DNA from: Epiperipatus broadwayi
Lineage: Eukaryota; Onychophora; Udeonychophora; Euonychophora; Peripatidae
NCBI GenBank assembly: GCA_028023455.1
Contig: JAQFVV010006203.1
Coordinates: forward strand, 8,028,821-8,092,820
DNA: 64,000 nt
Direction: 5' to 3'
A program made the position numbers and the translations under genes. The notes under the pieces are model-generated. The model did not search any database. It was not told where the DNA came from and saw only the letters and a program-made list of their open reading frames with translations. Shown piece by piece: positions 21,068 to 34,420 of this stretch (position 1 is its first letter; the number at the start of each line of letters is the position of its first letter).

Positions 21068-24000
21068 CCTATAATTGCCTATTAATAGATCAAGATTTTT
21101 ACTATTTGTCTAGCCAATATTTATATTCCTCTCAATATAATTTTTGTTATATCTTAATGTATTATATATCTTAGGATAATATGAAAGTCTAATCCATATC
21201 TTATTTGATTCATTATTACCATTATCAATGCCATTATTTTCGTCAGAAATTTTATCACCCAGCACAGATCTTTTAGAATTAAAAAATATGTTTTTAGTAG
21301 TATATCCACAATCTTTATATTAAATATATATAAATACTTGCACCTGTGTACTGCATTAGAATATATGTATAGTACACATATGCACTCCAGTATATTATAT
21401 ATACACACATAGACCCATACTAAAAAATAAATCTATAATAACTCTGAACAAGCAATAGTTAAATGGAAATTATCCTAGTTTTATAATAACATGAAATTAT
21501 CTAATTCATTAATTGTTGGAAAGACTGATGATGATAGAAGCAAAAAATGATCTTCAATGATGTGGTGTCGATGAATTTCATCTGCATATTAATAATGAAT
21601 ATCTTTTGGGCAGTCTGAAGTAGACTATTCTAGGAAAATGTCATTCATGTAGTAGCCATATTGATTTGACTATTTCTAAAAATAAAGATTATATATATAA
21701 AACATTAGCTACACTTATGGATTCACTCATATTAGTAGAATAAATTAATATAATAGAATATGTAGCTGTTTCCATGGCTTCTATATTTACATTATTTAAA
21801 TAAAATGAGAATACATGAATTATCAACAGCAATATCACATAAAAATATCGTTTTTTGATCAGTTATACTACTGAATAATCAACTTTTAGTAGTTTATTTT
21901 AAATATATTTCTCACATCATACACTAATTAGTATTATTAATTATTAAGTATACACTCTGATACATATATAATATATTTTATATGTCAAAACACAAAAACA
22001 TGTAACAAAGTTGTTATTTACAAATAATACTCACTTATAAATAATTAGTTTCATTGAAATTCTGCCTGGTATGCTATTCGGAAATTATAATATATTTAAA
22101 TATGCATTTTTTTCTAAAATTATATTATTATCAAATTTCATTCCATTGATAAGAATCATGCATTTCTAATTTAAATAATTGTATGTAATATTCACTTATA
22201 TATATAGTAATTAAAGTTTTAAAATATATAGTTCCTAGCACTTACTCTATTGTATTTATGTGCTTTTCAATATATATATATCTTGAATAAAATCATGCAT
22301 TTCTAATTTAATTAGCAAATATTATCAATACTTACTTATTAGACCTGCAGCGCCCTTTTACATTCATATCAACCCACTGACAACTTTCTAATCTTTTGAT
22401 CTGACCAAAATAATGTGTATACTTGGATCTTCTACAAACTTAAAATGATAAATTTGTTGAAATGGACCATGTATATATATTTTTTCACCAGATTTACAAA
22501 GTTATCAGCAACCAGAATATGTATGTGAAAAGGTGCTGCAGGTCTAATATGTGTTGCAGGTTTAATACTAATACAATTACTAAATTACAAAAGTACTGTA
22601 AAATATTACCCCATAACAGTAAAATATACACATATGATTCTTACCATGTAATATATAAAAATATGATGCAGAATATTAATTTCTAACAATACTAAAAGTA
22701 TGAATTTCAAAAAAATCGATCTTAAAAAGTAAATTATGCAGTTCCCTAATGTTACTTTAAATACAGTCAAAACAATTACTAAATTACAAAAGTAGTCTAA
22801 AATATTATCAACCCCCCCATGAACATTTACTTAGCACATGTTGTTTGTACAGTCAAAAAAATTGATTTTAAAAAGTAAATTATGCAATACTAAAAATATG
22901 AATTTGACCAAAAAAAAATGAAATCTTAAAAAGTACATTTTTAACAACAGTAAAAATATTGATTTGCTGTACAAAAAATATGTAATTAATGACATGTTAT
23001 TATGCAATTCCCAAATGTTAATTTAAATATGGACAAAACAAAAACTAAATTACAAAAATTGTCTAAAATATTATAAAAAACAAATAGAAAATATACACAT
23101 ATATTAGTTACCATGTACTATGTAAGAGGAATTGTTGTGATGAAACAACGAATTTGTCTATTTTACTTTATTTTAAGTGGATCAAATTTTTTGTGCCAAC
23201 ATGGAGACTTAAACTAAAAATGTAGCTCCCAAAATGATCACGTGATTGTGCAGTATCTCATCTGAATGGGATTTTTTACTCCCCCCCCCATCAAAAAATG
23301 GTAATAAGTAAATGTATTTTTTAAAAATAAAAAAAGACATAAAATAAGAAAATATGGTAAAATTTGAACAGTTTTATTAATTGTTCATTCTGGCAAAGAT
23401 ATTTTTTTTGATTTCATTCAATATGGAAATGAACATATCATCACCTTTATTTAGTCTCTACCACATAAACTTGGCCAAATATGAATCTAGGTGTTGCCTT
23501 GCTGTTCCTCACTGGTGCTTATTATGCCATTTCACAGAACCCCAAAGTCTTTAAATGTTTTGTGTGTGAACCTCAGATTCTGAATTCAAAAAAATATATT
23601 TGTGGTTCACACAAACATGATTGCCACTGGCATTTCTCAATTCATCAGTTTTATAAACCTTCTAACATTCTGCAACTATGGTGGACTCTCTTCTACATTT
23701 TGTTTGATAGCTTCAATCAGAGTTGCTACTGTCCTTTCATTAATTCTAATGATAATGTAAAGGAAATCAAAAGAAAAAAGAAAAACTACATATACTTGCT
23801 AACTTAAAATCAAACGAACCAAGCAAAAATGTAATTGAAATCTTGAAGTAAAACTATGGAATGCAATTAAAATCTGAACAATAAGTAACCTTGAATTAAA
23901 ATTACCATAAAAGCTGTTGTCAGAATTAAATTTGGAAAATAACTGAGACTGTCAAAAAATATCACAAAAAACATGTTTTGATATGAGATCAGATTAAAAA

Positions 24001-24791
24001 AACATGTTTTGATACCATATAGGATAAGATTACAGGGTTTATTTATAATGAACACAATATTAAACATTTATTGTGGATGTGAAAAGGCCTACCATCTCCT
24101 CTACATTGCAGGTCTAATATGCAAGTACCATGTTATCATGTTGACTTATGGGAAGGGGAGATAAGACATTTAATCTCAGAGTTATCTAATGATGTTCTTT
24201 TTCCTAGCTAAAATACTGTAAATTTATGAGATAGTTGGTTTTCTTTATGCATTGACATAAATGCCTAACTATTTTTAATTTTCATGCATTTATATGGTTT
24301 GATTAACAAATATTATTATTGACATTGACAGTAATAAGTGTGTCCAAGTAAAAGAGTGACTGGTACTCTCTCCAAGCTGCCTAAAGTGCCATCTTTGAAT
24401 CAATGCATGTATTACATAATAACATTCTTTAGCTATTCACCATAAAAATTGTAAGACACTAGCATCTATTATATATATAAAAGATAATAAAAGTATATTT
24501 TAAAGATTCTTTAAAATATTGTATTGGATAATTTTTAATAATTTATAAAACACTTGATAAATAATTAATTTATTACACACTCTCCTATTATTTTTAAATG
24601 TAAAAAATTTATTCCATTTGATAATTGTTTATATTGTTTCAAGTAATTTATAGAACACTGTAAAAAAATCAGCATTTTTGATTATTATAAATCAATATTT
24701 TTTTGAATACAAATAATGTGAGGCTACTGCTCACAGTTTTATTGATTTATTACATAAATTGAGCTAATTATCATAAACAAAAAATCCATAG

Positions 24792-24800
<9 letters not shown>
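21068..24800. other. Gene B intron, AT-rich, with diverged direct repeats
   Basis: The stretch ACTAAATTACAAAA plus TAAAATATTA recurs at about 22574-22608, 22770-22804 and 23037-23071, and GCAGGTCTAATATG at about 22542 and 24108. This suggests an old local duplication. A 108-codon plus-strand frame at 23481-23807 begins with a hydrophobic stretch but has no recognised domain. No other gene is supported. Confidence 0.4.

Positions 24801-24802
<2 letters not shown>

Positions 24803-24841
<39 letters not shown>
24803..24841 (+). repeat. (TA)n microsatellite
   Basis: About 20 TA units next to array D. Confidence 0.9.
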
Positions 24842-24844
<3 letters not shown>

Positions 24845-25895
24845 TTGAAAACATTCAACAAAACATCAATAATAAGCAACAATATCAATCTATTGTAAAT
24901 GCAATCTTCTTTTAACAACAAGATGGAAATCCACCTAAATTTATGATCTGATATGTTTATATAGACAATTAAGATTGCAATTTGACTGCATAGAGTAAAA
25001 TTATTGATATAGAGAAGTTCAAATAAACACCATTAAACAGGTAAATATAATCTGATCCAAAACCAGACTAACAAATAGTCATTTATAACTTTCAAACTGC
25101 ACTCCAACAATAATTACTTAAATAATAAAGCTAATAGAGCCCAAGGCTAGATAAGTCTATAAACATAAATTCATTGAGAGCAGTCAACAAACCAGACCAA
25201 TATCAATAATATTCAACAATATCACTCTGTTGTCAAGGTAACCCTGTTTTAATAATAAAGGTGGAAATCCATCTTTATTTATGATCTGATATGTTTATAT
25301 ACGTATCAAAGATTACAACTCGACCTCTGAGAGGGAAATAATTGAAACAAAGAAGTTTTAATAAAGTTCATTAAACAGGCAAATATAATCTTCCCTGATA
25401 ACAGATTGATATCAGACCATACATAAGTAAAGATGGTTGCCTTAATAAAAGATTGAGATGGTTGACTGTTACTAATATTCATCTAATTTAAATAGTGACT
25501 GATTTCAATGAATTTAAATTTACAGATCTAACCTTGAGCACTATTACTTTTATTATTTAAATAATTATTGTTGAAGTACAGTTTGAAGATATAACTGCAC
25601 TTTGAAAGTAGTCTGTTTTCAGAACAGGTAATAATTACCTGTTGATTGAGGTTTATGCAAACTTTTTGTATCAGTAATTTTACTCTCTCAAGTTGCAATT
25701 TTTAGTGTTTATATAAATATATCAAATCATAAATAAAGATGGATTTCCACTTTTATTGCTAAAAAGAGAGATTGCCATGACAATATATTGAGATTGTGGA
25801 TTGTTATTGATATTGGTCTGGTTAAGTATTGACTGCTTTCAATGAATTTACATTTACAGACTTATCTAGCCTTGAATACTATTAGCTTTATTATA
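24842..25895 (+). repeat. Tandem array D with inverted copy, diverged
   Basis: Direct units of about 340 bp share TTTATGATCTGATATGTTTA (24942 and 25283), CATTAAACAGG (near 25031 and 25370) and GGTGGAAATCC. From about 25430 the same unit appears inverted (AAATCATAAATAAAGATGGA near 25725-25744; CTTATCTAGCCTTGAATACT near 25860). A palindrome TGTTTATATAAACA-like sequence sits in each unit. Copies are diverged, so this is an older member of the class seen in arrays A, B and C. Confidence 0.6.
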
Positions 25896-27769
25896 TATTA
25901 TAACACATATCTACATTTTTTATTATTTTTAAATTTTAACAATAATTTAATAAATTTGAAACACAAGCAGAGAATATGTTCAATATTTTTACATATTTAT
26001 CATACCAACAGTCAGACTGAGATTGTCTATAAATACATACACCTCAGACATCTTTCAAGATTGTTGCATATACTTCATAATTACTAGAAGCAAAATACAA
26101 CTTCTGTGTATACTTTTATTTACACTGGGAATAAATCTCCCTGGGTGAGTTCCAGAATTAACTGACATATTCCAAAAGAAGATTTTAACTGCTTCTAGCA
26201 CTTGATTTCACAACTCATTTAAATGAACAAGGAACTTATCTAACTTAGACTATCAGACAATGCATACTTAAATACAAACAATATAATTGACAAATTTTAT
26301 CTTAATTAAATGTCATATGGTGAGATATGAAGAGAGAGTATTTAAACCAAATTAACTTATTAAAAATATATTTATTTACAAAAAAGAGATTATAATAATA
26401 ATAACAATAAAAAATAAAATGAATTCAAACTAATTACAGAATTATTTGGTATAGTTAAGTCTACTTTAATTAGGTAGTAAGAATTTATCATTTCTAATTT
26501 TACAAAAAGTTATTAAGGGAATGAAATCTTACCACTGTATGTCATTTTACATCTATACTTTGAATTATTTTCTTATATTAACCTATGTTTTTCTATAGTT
26601 TTACTGGAGTAATCATCCCTGTATTCTTGACAGTTTACAGAATTCATGGCTGGCATTTTTGAACAGGTTGCCTGGTTTCTTTTAATAGCTTGTTGCTTCT
26701 TCTTCATTGGGGCATCAAACATATTCATTGTCTTGTTCAGTAATAGTCTTTAATAGTAAAAGGTAGGTGACTCAACCATGTCAGGTCAAGGGTATTTGTC
26801 ACATTTCAGGATATCATGTGCATAGAAACTGAATGATGAAACCTGAATAAACACTCCATTGCAAGTTTAGCATGGGTAATATTAGGGTGTTCACACAAAT
26901 AGCCATACATTGCTGAAGGATGAACATTATATTCTTAATAAAAGAGATTACAAAATTCAGCAGGCGATAAGTCAGCAAAATGTAATAACAACACAATAGC
27001 AGAATAACAATGAAATAACAGGTATATAGAAGCAGAATAATTCTAATGAAAATTTAGTAGCCTTTATATCCTTGACAAACCATTGTCTGATCTCACCCAC
27101 AACATTAATTAGTTTAAGTCTTCCTTTTATTAGTTAATCTTTTTATTTATTTTATTTTAATTACAACATTCATTGTAGTATTGATTATTTAATCAGTTGG
27201 ATAGAGTATAATTTTCAGTAAAACATATTTCCTTCTTGATTAGACAATTTACAAAATTATTTTAATCTTTGATTAATCATATTTTTCTCTAATTGCATAA
27301 TTTTAAACAATAATTGTATACAATTATTTTCATTACAATTTTCCTGTTCTTTCTTTACAATTAATATTTTTAGTTAAATTATTTCACCAAATAACTTTAT
27401 AACCTTTAAGTTATCTATAAATAATTAGTTTTCTTTTATTATCATAGCATTTTAAAATTTATATCTTTATTTAAAAGAACAGAAGTAATTTTCCTTAAAT
27501 AGCAAATTCAATTAGAATTCTTAAACAGCATTATGCTTTAATTATATTTTCACCTCTTCTGCTTTTTACATATTTTAATTTGAGATTCAAATATTGAATT
27601 TTATTTTTGCTTTTAGTTACTTCTGACTGTTGATCTACTTTAAACTCATTTTATTCTATTTATTAAACAGACGGTTTTTTCATTAATAATAAAAAAATAA
27701 TACATTATTATTATATATATATTTGAATACCTCACGTAACATTTATATTTATATATCCATTATAACATA
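25896..27769. other. AT-rich intronic DNA, one unexplained small ORF
   Basis: Nothing recognised apart from a minus-strand frame at 26573-26728, listed separately. Confidence 0.4.
26573..26728 (-). CDS. Small unrecognised ORF
   Basis: A 51-residue minus-strand frame, MNMFDAPMKKKQQ... ending ..TIEKHRLI, with a stop just upstream of its first codons. Its base composition is less AT-biased than its surroundings and its amino acid mix is ordinary rather than homopolymeric, which is why I list it. I recognise no family. It could be a processed pseudogene fragment or chance. Confidence 0.2.
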   Translation of the reverse strand: MNMFDAPMKKKQQAIKRNQATCSKMPAMNSVNCQEYRDDYSSKTIEKHRLI

Positions 27770-28236
27770 TATATATATAATGGTCGGAATGGAATGGAGT
27801 CTTACTGTATCTGCCGAACAGGGCACCACTAGGTTATTTGAACCTAGAAAATTTATAGAGTAGGCAGATATGTGCTGTTAAGATCTTATTTTACATATAT
27901 TTTTATTCCGACCATCAGCCCATTGCCACTAGCTCAGAGAGATGCAGAGATTTATAAAATATAAATTCCTATTTAAAATTATCTTCAATGATAAAATAAA
28001 AAAATAAAAGAAGCCACTGCCAGTAATTAACACACAAACATTTATTTATGCACATATAGATAAAATTGAGGAATAAAATTTATTATTTTTGGTTGGTTAT
28101 TAATTTAATTTTTAAATTTAAATTCTTTTTTAATTTGAACAATCTGCACAGATTTGTTTAATAATATTTTTAAAAGTGTCGAGTATGAATAAACTACATA
28201 GATTGCATTTGAAAAGAAAATATTCTATCCCTTATT
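27770..28236 (+). repeat. Dispersed repeat, partner of 1-490
   Basis: Inverted copy of 1-490. The block 27780-27914 is closed by TGGTCGGAAT and ATTCCGACCA. A further short piece (28690-28770) carries AAGTTCGCACAGATGAA and GAGTATAGATCGGCTACATA, matching 75-100 and 28175-28200. Confidence 0.6.
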
Positions 28237-31127
28237 CAACCCTAGGTCAAAAGTTCACAGTCAAACTGACATCAATCCATGTGATACATCGATGTATTCC
28301 ATGCAGCATGAAATATGACAGCACAAATACCATACTGTCAGGAATGTACATCTGAACAGCATGGTTAAAGAAGACATTGACTCTCGTCCAGGACAGAAAT
28401 GCTACATCTGTCTGGCAAGAAGAACAATAAAAAAAAAACTCCATAGGAAGGGACTGCGTTTTCAGTCTTACTATCCCCTTCCATAGGCAAAAAGGGGGTG
28501 TGCTGCATATAATGCAATCCTGCAAGTAGCGGACCTCATACTACATTTACTAATTACACCGATATATCCAATCCATTGACCCAATCTAACCACAAAACAA
28601 ATAACCTAAGATTAACCCTCCCTTAAACTAACATAACTTTGCGCATCTATGCAACCATTCATGCCCAACTTAAATTTAACATTTATATAAGTTCGCACAG
28701 ATGAATTTTATAAAAATTTGTTTTATAATGTTGAGTATAGATCGGCTACATAGATTCCATGGTTAAAAACATTTCAAAATAAACATAAATGATCAAAATA
28801 TAAAGTCCTTGATGGAATTGCAAAGGGAAATTTACAAGAAACCCAATGGCATTCATCATAAGTTGCCGCATTGACACCAATAACTTGAAAGACATCCGAA
28901 TAAATACATTTTAGATACTCAATGTAAGGTATCATTATTTACTGAATGTCTATATATTTTAATCAAATATGAAAACAAAAACATAATTAAATGTTAACGA
29001 ATCCATGCAAGCGTCTATACCCAACTTAAATTTTATGCATTTAAATAATTTCTACAATAAATATTAATAAAAAAAAATGGAAATGATTTTTAGCAAACTC
29101 AAATATATAAAAAATTAAACATTAATAATTAATTTGAAAACTTAAAAGTCAGATAAAAGTTCATTTTAAAATTGAAGTTAGCTGAATATTAAAAGCTTGT
29201 CAAATCTTTAAAGTTCTTAATTACTTTTAGTAAAATTTTTCCGTTTATATCTTACAGTAGAAGAGCTCCCAGTTCCTGGTGTCAATTCCCATGAAGTTTT
29301 TATTTGGAAACCGGTCTATCTGAAGGTGGCCTTAGCTGGAACAATCCTGGTATTACAGTCATTTCATTTGAAATAAGTGAGAGAGCATGACAAGTGCATC
29401 TTATCACCCTTCTCACAAAATCAAGCTGGAACTGTCTTTAATTTCAATATTTTTTTTTTATACCGATCATCTGGATTCACTGAACAATGGTTTCCTGTTC
29501 CAAATTTTCGTTATGGTCTGAGCCTTCATTGCTGCTTCTATTGGACATCTAATTTATTTTTGTTCTGTTATCTGTATTTCATCTGACTTTTTTTTATATA
29601 AGAGCCCCAAGGGCTAGTTTGCTTTTCGTTTCATTTATAAAACAATCATTTCCATTTACTAAAATATTTTATCTTTAGTTCTTGTACTTTTTTATAAAAA
29701 AGTACGTTCAAATCCTTTTTTGTTTTTATTTAAAAAGAAATACTTTTAAAGTTTTGCATCTGTGCAAATATATATATATATACATATTTTGAACAACTCT
29801 TTAATTTTAGCTTTTAGTTTTTTATTTACAAACTCAAAAAAAAATTTATTCTAATTTTAAATCAATGTAATGGCATATAACATTACAATATAGGATAGGT
29901 AAGATAACAGATAAATAATTGATAGAGAAAAAATTAAATTTTTGCAATACTATAAAAAGTTACCTTTTTTAATTTATTGTAAGTAGATATTTTTTAAAAG
30001 ATAATTAATGGGAGCCTACTTTTCATATTTTTTTAAATTTTTTATATTTAACTTATCTTTAGTTAATTAATGGAGATTAATATCTTTAAAACCAGAAAAA
30101 TATTTGTGTCATTTAAAAATTTTCTTTCTCACATGTTAAATAAATGTATTTCAGACTTACTTTATCATGTAAGAATATATTTAAAGGAAAATTAGAACAG
30201 TTTGTCAAATTTACGAGTAATTCTCTGCTGTAACCATAGCATTTTAAAATTTAGTTTTTCAAGTGTTAAATAAATTTAAAATGACATCCCTAAAAGTTTA
30301 TCAATTTTATAGCAAAAGTTTATCAAATTCAGTAATATTTCTCTTGCTGTACCCATGCCATTTTAAATTTTACTTTAACATGCATCAAATATATATTTAA
30401 ACTAAAATTCTAAAAGTTTATTGAATTCATTATTATAACTGGTATAGATTATCATTATTCCAAAGATAAATTAAATACATAATATAAATGCAATTTAATT
30501 ATTTTAAAATATATTTACCTTGCTTTAACACAAATTATATATTTAATTTATATTTTTTTCCATCTCTAATCTTTTAATTACTATTATTCTCTTTTAGAAT
30601 TTTTATGAAGTCATTTAAAAACAGTTACAACATAGATTTTCCATGCATTTTTATATTGTAAATTACAACATTTAAAAAATCAATTAACATGTAAATCTTC
30701 ACCTTTGTTGTAAATCATTTAAAGTTTCCTCATAGAAAATACTGTTGCCCTGTAACTTTAGATCATATTATAAACATTAGCAAGTAATAATGACTCAAGG
30801 TTTTTTTAAAGTTTGATTTATTATAATGATTTTATTGATATTAAAGTTGAAAAAAAATCTGAAGTGATCATCATCTTACAGTTGGTAGCTAAGATAAAAA
30901 GGTCTTTGCTTTGTCCTTTTGACAGAAGAAAATATCCAGAAGTGGTTAGTATTTTTCTGGCCTAGTTTTCACACAAAGAGTTTGAAATATAATTTAAAAT
31001 TATTTTTTGCTTGTTGATAAAATACTTTTGATTGCTTTTACACACTAATTGGTTGATTATTATAAAGAAATATACAGGTAAACTTTTCAAGTTTTATTTT
31101 TAAAAATAGAAGTTAATACATCTTACC

Positions 31128-31166
<39 letters not shown>

Positions 31167-32375
31167 CTGACAGTGTCTATTACATTATTATCTATCAAAA
31201 TTGACTTGGTTTTAAAATCTTTTAAAATACTGTAATTTTTGTAAGAAAATATTGATAGATTTATCATAAAACCACTTTCTTTTGTTCACATAAATAAAAT
31301 AAAAATAAAAATGAATTAATTAATTTTTACAATGATTGATCACTAATATCACTATTACAGTATAAAAACATAGCACTATATAAAATAATATCTCATTATA
31401 TATGATTGTTTATGAAAATATTTGTGATGATGTTTATAGTAAATTGTTATATTTACAGGTGAGTTTTTAAACAATTAAAATAGTCAAATGTGATTTTTTA
31501 GAATATTATTTGCTTACAAAATTAATTTAAAAAGAAATCAAGTCCAATTTATTGAGTTTTAGTACATAAATTTTTTTATAAAAACAGAAAAGTTCAGCAT
31601 TTACAAAAACTTTCACCAGATGCAGCAGTAGAATATGTCAGAATGTGAGAGGAGTAAAAAAATATATACTAGTAACATTCTACACCCCCCCCCCACACCC
31701 ACACAAAGAAAGCAAGATTATTTGGAGTAATATTTGTTGAGTTATAAAATCGCAAACAAACAAATTTTCACATTTATATAGTCAGTCATATAGATTACTA
31801 ATACCATTAACATTTATTAATAATAAATAAGCTCATGAACAGCGTTTGAGTTCAAAACAAGTGAGTAATGGCTTGATACCAAGGTGAGATGCTGTAAATA
31901 GAAATAATATTTTTCATTTTATTAAATAAACTTCAGTCGTAAAAAATATTTTGAATTTTATTCCTTTTATCTAAAAATCTTTCATAACAAAGATCTGTAT
32001 TTTTTATTTTTGTTATCTTTCTTTAGTTATATCTCGTTTTCTTCTACTTACTATCAATTTTATATATTGTGTAGCAGCGATATAGAATAATGTTGGTGAA
32101 AGATAATTACAGACATGCAATGAAGTAAACATATCAAAACTGATGAAAAAAATTAGCCATAAACTAATTCTTTATACTACATTGAAAATATTAATAAGAA
32201 CTCTAATGATAGCAGAAATCAAGAACGATTTAATAAATAGCAGTTTATTTTGCATTATATAAACTTTTAAAAAATCTTATTTAAGTTTTTGTTATAATCA
32301 TTACTTATAAGTATATATTTAACAATACATTTATTTAATTTTTTTTTTTTTGATTTATTACTCGATTCTACTTAC
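28237..32375. other. Gene B intron, no gene seen
   Basis: 28247-28560 is less AT-rich but has no recognised frame. 30080-30420 has two or three diverged repeats of a CATTTTAAAATTTA-type sequence. A long (AT)n tract lies at 31130-31164. Confidence 0.4.
31130..31164 (+). repeat. (AT)n microsatellite
   Basis: About 17 AT units. Confidence 0.9.
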
Positions 32376-32430
32376 CCAAAACTGATGCCAAAAGAAGAGA
32401 GAAAATGATTGGACTTAACATTGTGGAAAG
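32376..32430 (-). CDS. Signal-peptide exon of chitin-binding gene B
   Basis: Acceptor CATTTTGCAG (32440-32431, minus) with a pyrimidine-rich tract, then 9 nt of leader, ATG at 32421-32419, and 15 codons plus one base: MLSPIIFSLLLASVL and the first base of a Gly codon, followed by the donor GTAAG (32375-32371). The peptide is a compact hydrophobic signal sequence. Joining to 20302 completes the Gly codon and runs straight into FDCPEK of the CBM14 domain, so the mature protein would start near the first domain cysteine. The acceptor just before the ATG implies at least one more, untranslated exon upstream. A signal exon spliced in phase 1 to a CBM14 exon is the usual layout in this family. Confidence 0.75.
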
Positions 32431-32959
32431 CTGCAAAATGAAAGAAAAAACTTTGACCGTTAGAAATTATCAGATTTACCTTTATTTATAATTAAAAAAA
32501 AAAAGAGATTATATATTTTTTGATATTTACTTTTGTTTGAAATTTATCTTGAAGTTATCTAATCTACTTTTTGAAGATCCTTGATAGAAAAAGTAATGAT
32601 TTTTTTTTAATATTAATCCGGTAATTACAAATACAATGCAAAAAATTAAATATAAATAAAACTAATTATAAACACGGTGAATTTATCGACACGAACTAGA
32701 ATAAATAAATATGTAAATTTTATGAATTGCTAAATCCTGTGTCAATATTATATAAAGTGTCATGATGGTGGGGGGTGGATCATACATCCACATACCCAAA
32801 CACCTCCACTATATATATATACAAATAAATGAATTTATAATACTTTTTTTTTTTTGCAAATAGAGCCAGAATATAATGTTTTATTTATTTTAGCATTTTT
32901 ATTTTTTTATTTATACTTTTTTTAATAATTAATTTGCATATATATATAAACCACGAAAT

Positions 32960-33040
32960 TAGCTTCGGTTCAGTAATTAGCTCAGCTGTCTACCATACCC
33001 ATGATCTGATGTTCAAATTTACGATGGGTTAAAGTAGGAA
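32960..33040 (+). repeat. tRNA-like SINE head
   Basis: TTAGCTCAGCTG (about 32976-32987) matches a tRNA box A well, and TGTTCAAATTTAC (about 33011-33023) is a fair box B about 24 bases on. It lies upstream of gene B's signal exon. A full cloverleaf does not form, so this is a SINE or tRNA pseudogene. Confidence 0.5.
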
Positions 33041-34325
33041 ATTTTTTCAGATAGATTGAAGTTTTATTTTAAGTAATTATTCCATATTCAAACCAACTAA
33101 TCATCCAATATTAATGGATAAATGGCTATTTAGTTTTTTGAAGATAAAACAATAATGGAAAAGCATTCAAATCTTCACCATCCGGAATTTGTCAAACCTG
33201 GTGTTTTATACCCTTCTTCAAAGTTCTTTTGTAAGGATCTTTTGAAAAAGGCTTTTGCCATAGACAGGAATATTTAAATACCATATTATCCTTGTAAATA
33301 AAATCAAGCTTAAAGTCGTAGCCCAAACTCCGTTAATACATTTTTCATTTCGCAACGATATGCGTGTACACAAACCTTTACATCTAACTTATCACAATTT
33401 CAAAAATAAAAAAAACTAATTTATTTGAAAATTTAAATTTCAACAAAATATTGCTTGATTTTCTCGTTCACCTTTGACATTTGCTTTTATGATTTTTCTT
33501 TCTTGCACTCCATAGCCATCTGATCCCCAGACAAGTGCCTGATGTATAGCATTTATTAGTGAGGATTTGTACTCTTAATATACTTCACACCAAAGATTTA
33601 TTTTTTTTACTTCATTATTACCAGTATAAATTCAGTAACTTTTCAAGTTTTTAATCCAAGCACATTAGCCCTGTGTAATGTGTCAGTAATAGTATTACGA
33701 TCTGGTATTTATTAATTACTTAAGTTTTCAATGGTTGACTCTTGAGTATTTTGATCCATTTATCTTTTGGTTTAATTCTTTTGATTTATCTACCATCTGA
33801 ATTATTATATCATTTTCCTCTTGCATTACATCATATGATGTATAATATATTTTTTTATACTGTTTCTGCTTATCCTCTTTCATTATTTAGGTTATACTAA
33901 TGTTATGGTCATGGATACTCTCTTTCTTTAGATTGTCTTCATTTTGTTGATTGTTTTCTGCTATTATATTTGCAATGTTTTTCTGCTCTCTTTTTATTAT
34001 CCTCTTCTTTTTGTTCTTTAATTTCTTTAGATATTTGCATTGACATGGTTACCTCCTCTATTCTTTTGGTTCCTTTAATTGATTGGTGATTTAATTCCTG
34101 ATCATGTTCTTTCTCCATTTTTTCTAATTTTTTCTTGTCAGCATATATATTTTTATTAAAATTATTTTAAAGTCAGAGAATAATCTCTAGTTTAATAAAT
34201 GATTAGTAATAATCATTATGTGTTTATCAAAAAGTTGATAACGTAAAAGTTGGGAGAGGAGTAAATTGACGCTTGAAAATAAAAATGAGACAATTTGCTC
34301 TACATAAATACTCTTCATGTAATAA
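33041..34325. other. AT-rich stretch without a recognisable gene
   Basis: T-rich on the plus strand. Broken minus-strand frames rich in Lys, Glu and Asn around 33480-34140 resemble coiled-coil or low-complexity coding, but no motif can be named. Confidence 0.3.
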
Positions 34326-34420
34326 AGATGTATATGAGGGGTGATGACCTGGCCCAACTGATGAGTGCTGGTTCAGCATGAAATGCATCTTGAAGGTTAT
34401 TTGTCTGTTATTGTATCTTT
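34326..34420 (+). mobile_element. HHR-SINE copy 3, ribozyme part
   Basis: Partial copy consisting of the hammerhead and its flanks; the tRNA-like box B part is not evident downstream. Confidence 0.65.
34343..34401 (+). ncRNA. Type I hammerhead ribozyme, predicted competent
   Basis: CTGATGA (34358-34364), helix II GTGCT/AGCAT with loop GGTTC, GAAA (34380-34383). Helix III is two pairs, AT/AT, with loop GC. The cleavage triplet is ATC, so the cut would fall between 34389 and 34390. Helix I is CAA/TTG next to the core, and GATGACC (34343-34349) with GGTTATT (34395-34401) beyond an internal loop, using two G-T pairs. Every invariant base is present. Confidence 0.75.

Noticed and set aside
23481-23807. 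Plus-strand frame of 108 codons with a hydrophobic, signal-like start and several cysteines
   Set aside because: Cysteine spacing fits no family I know, the second half is low complexity, and no splice or poly(A) context supports it.
28247-28525. Minus-strand frame of 92 codons with several Cys
   Set aside because: No family pattern, and it lies beside dispersed repeat DNA. Likely chance.
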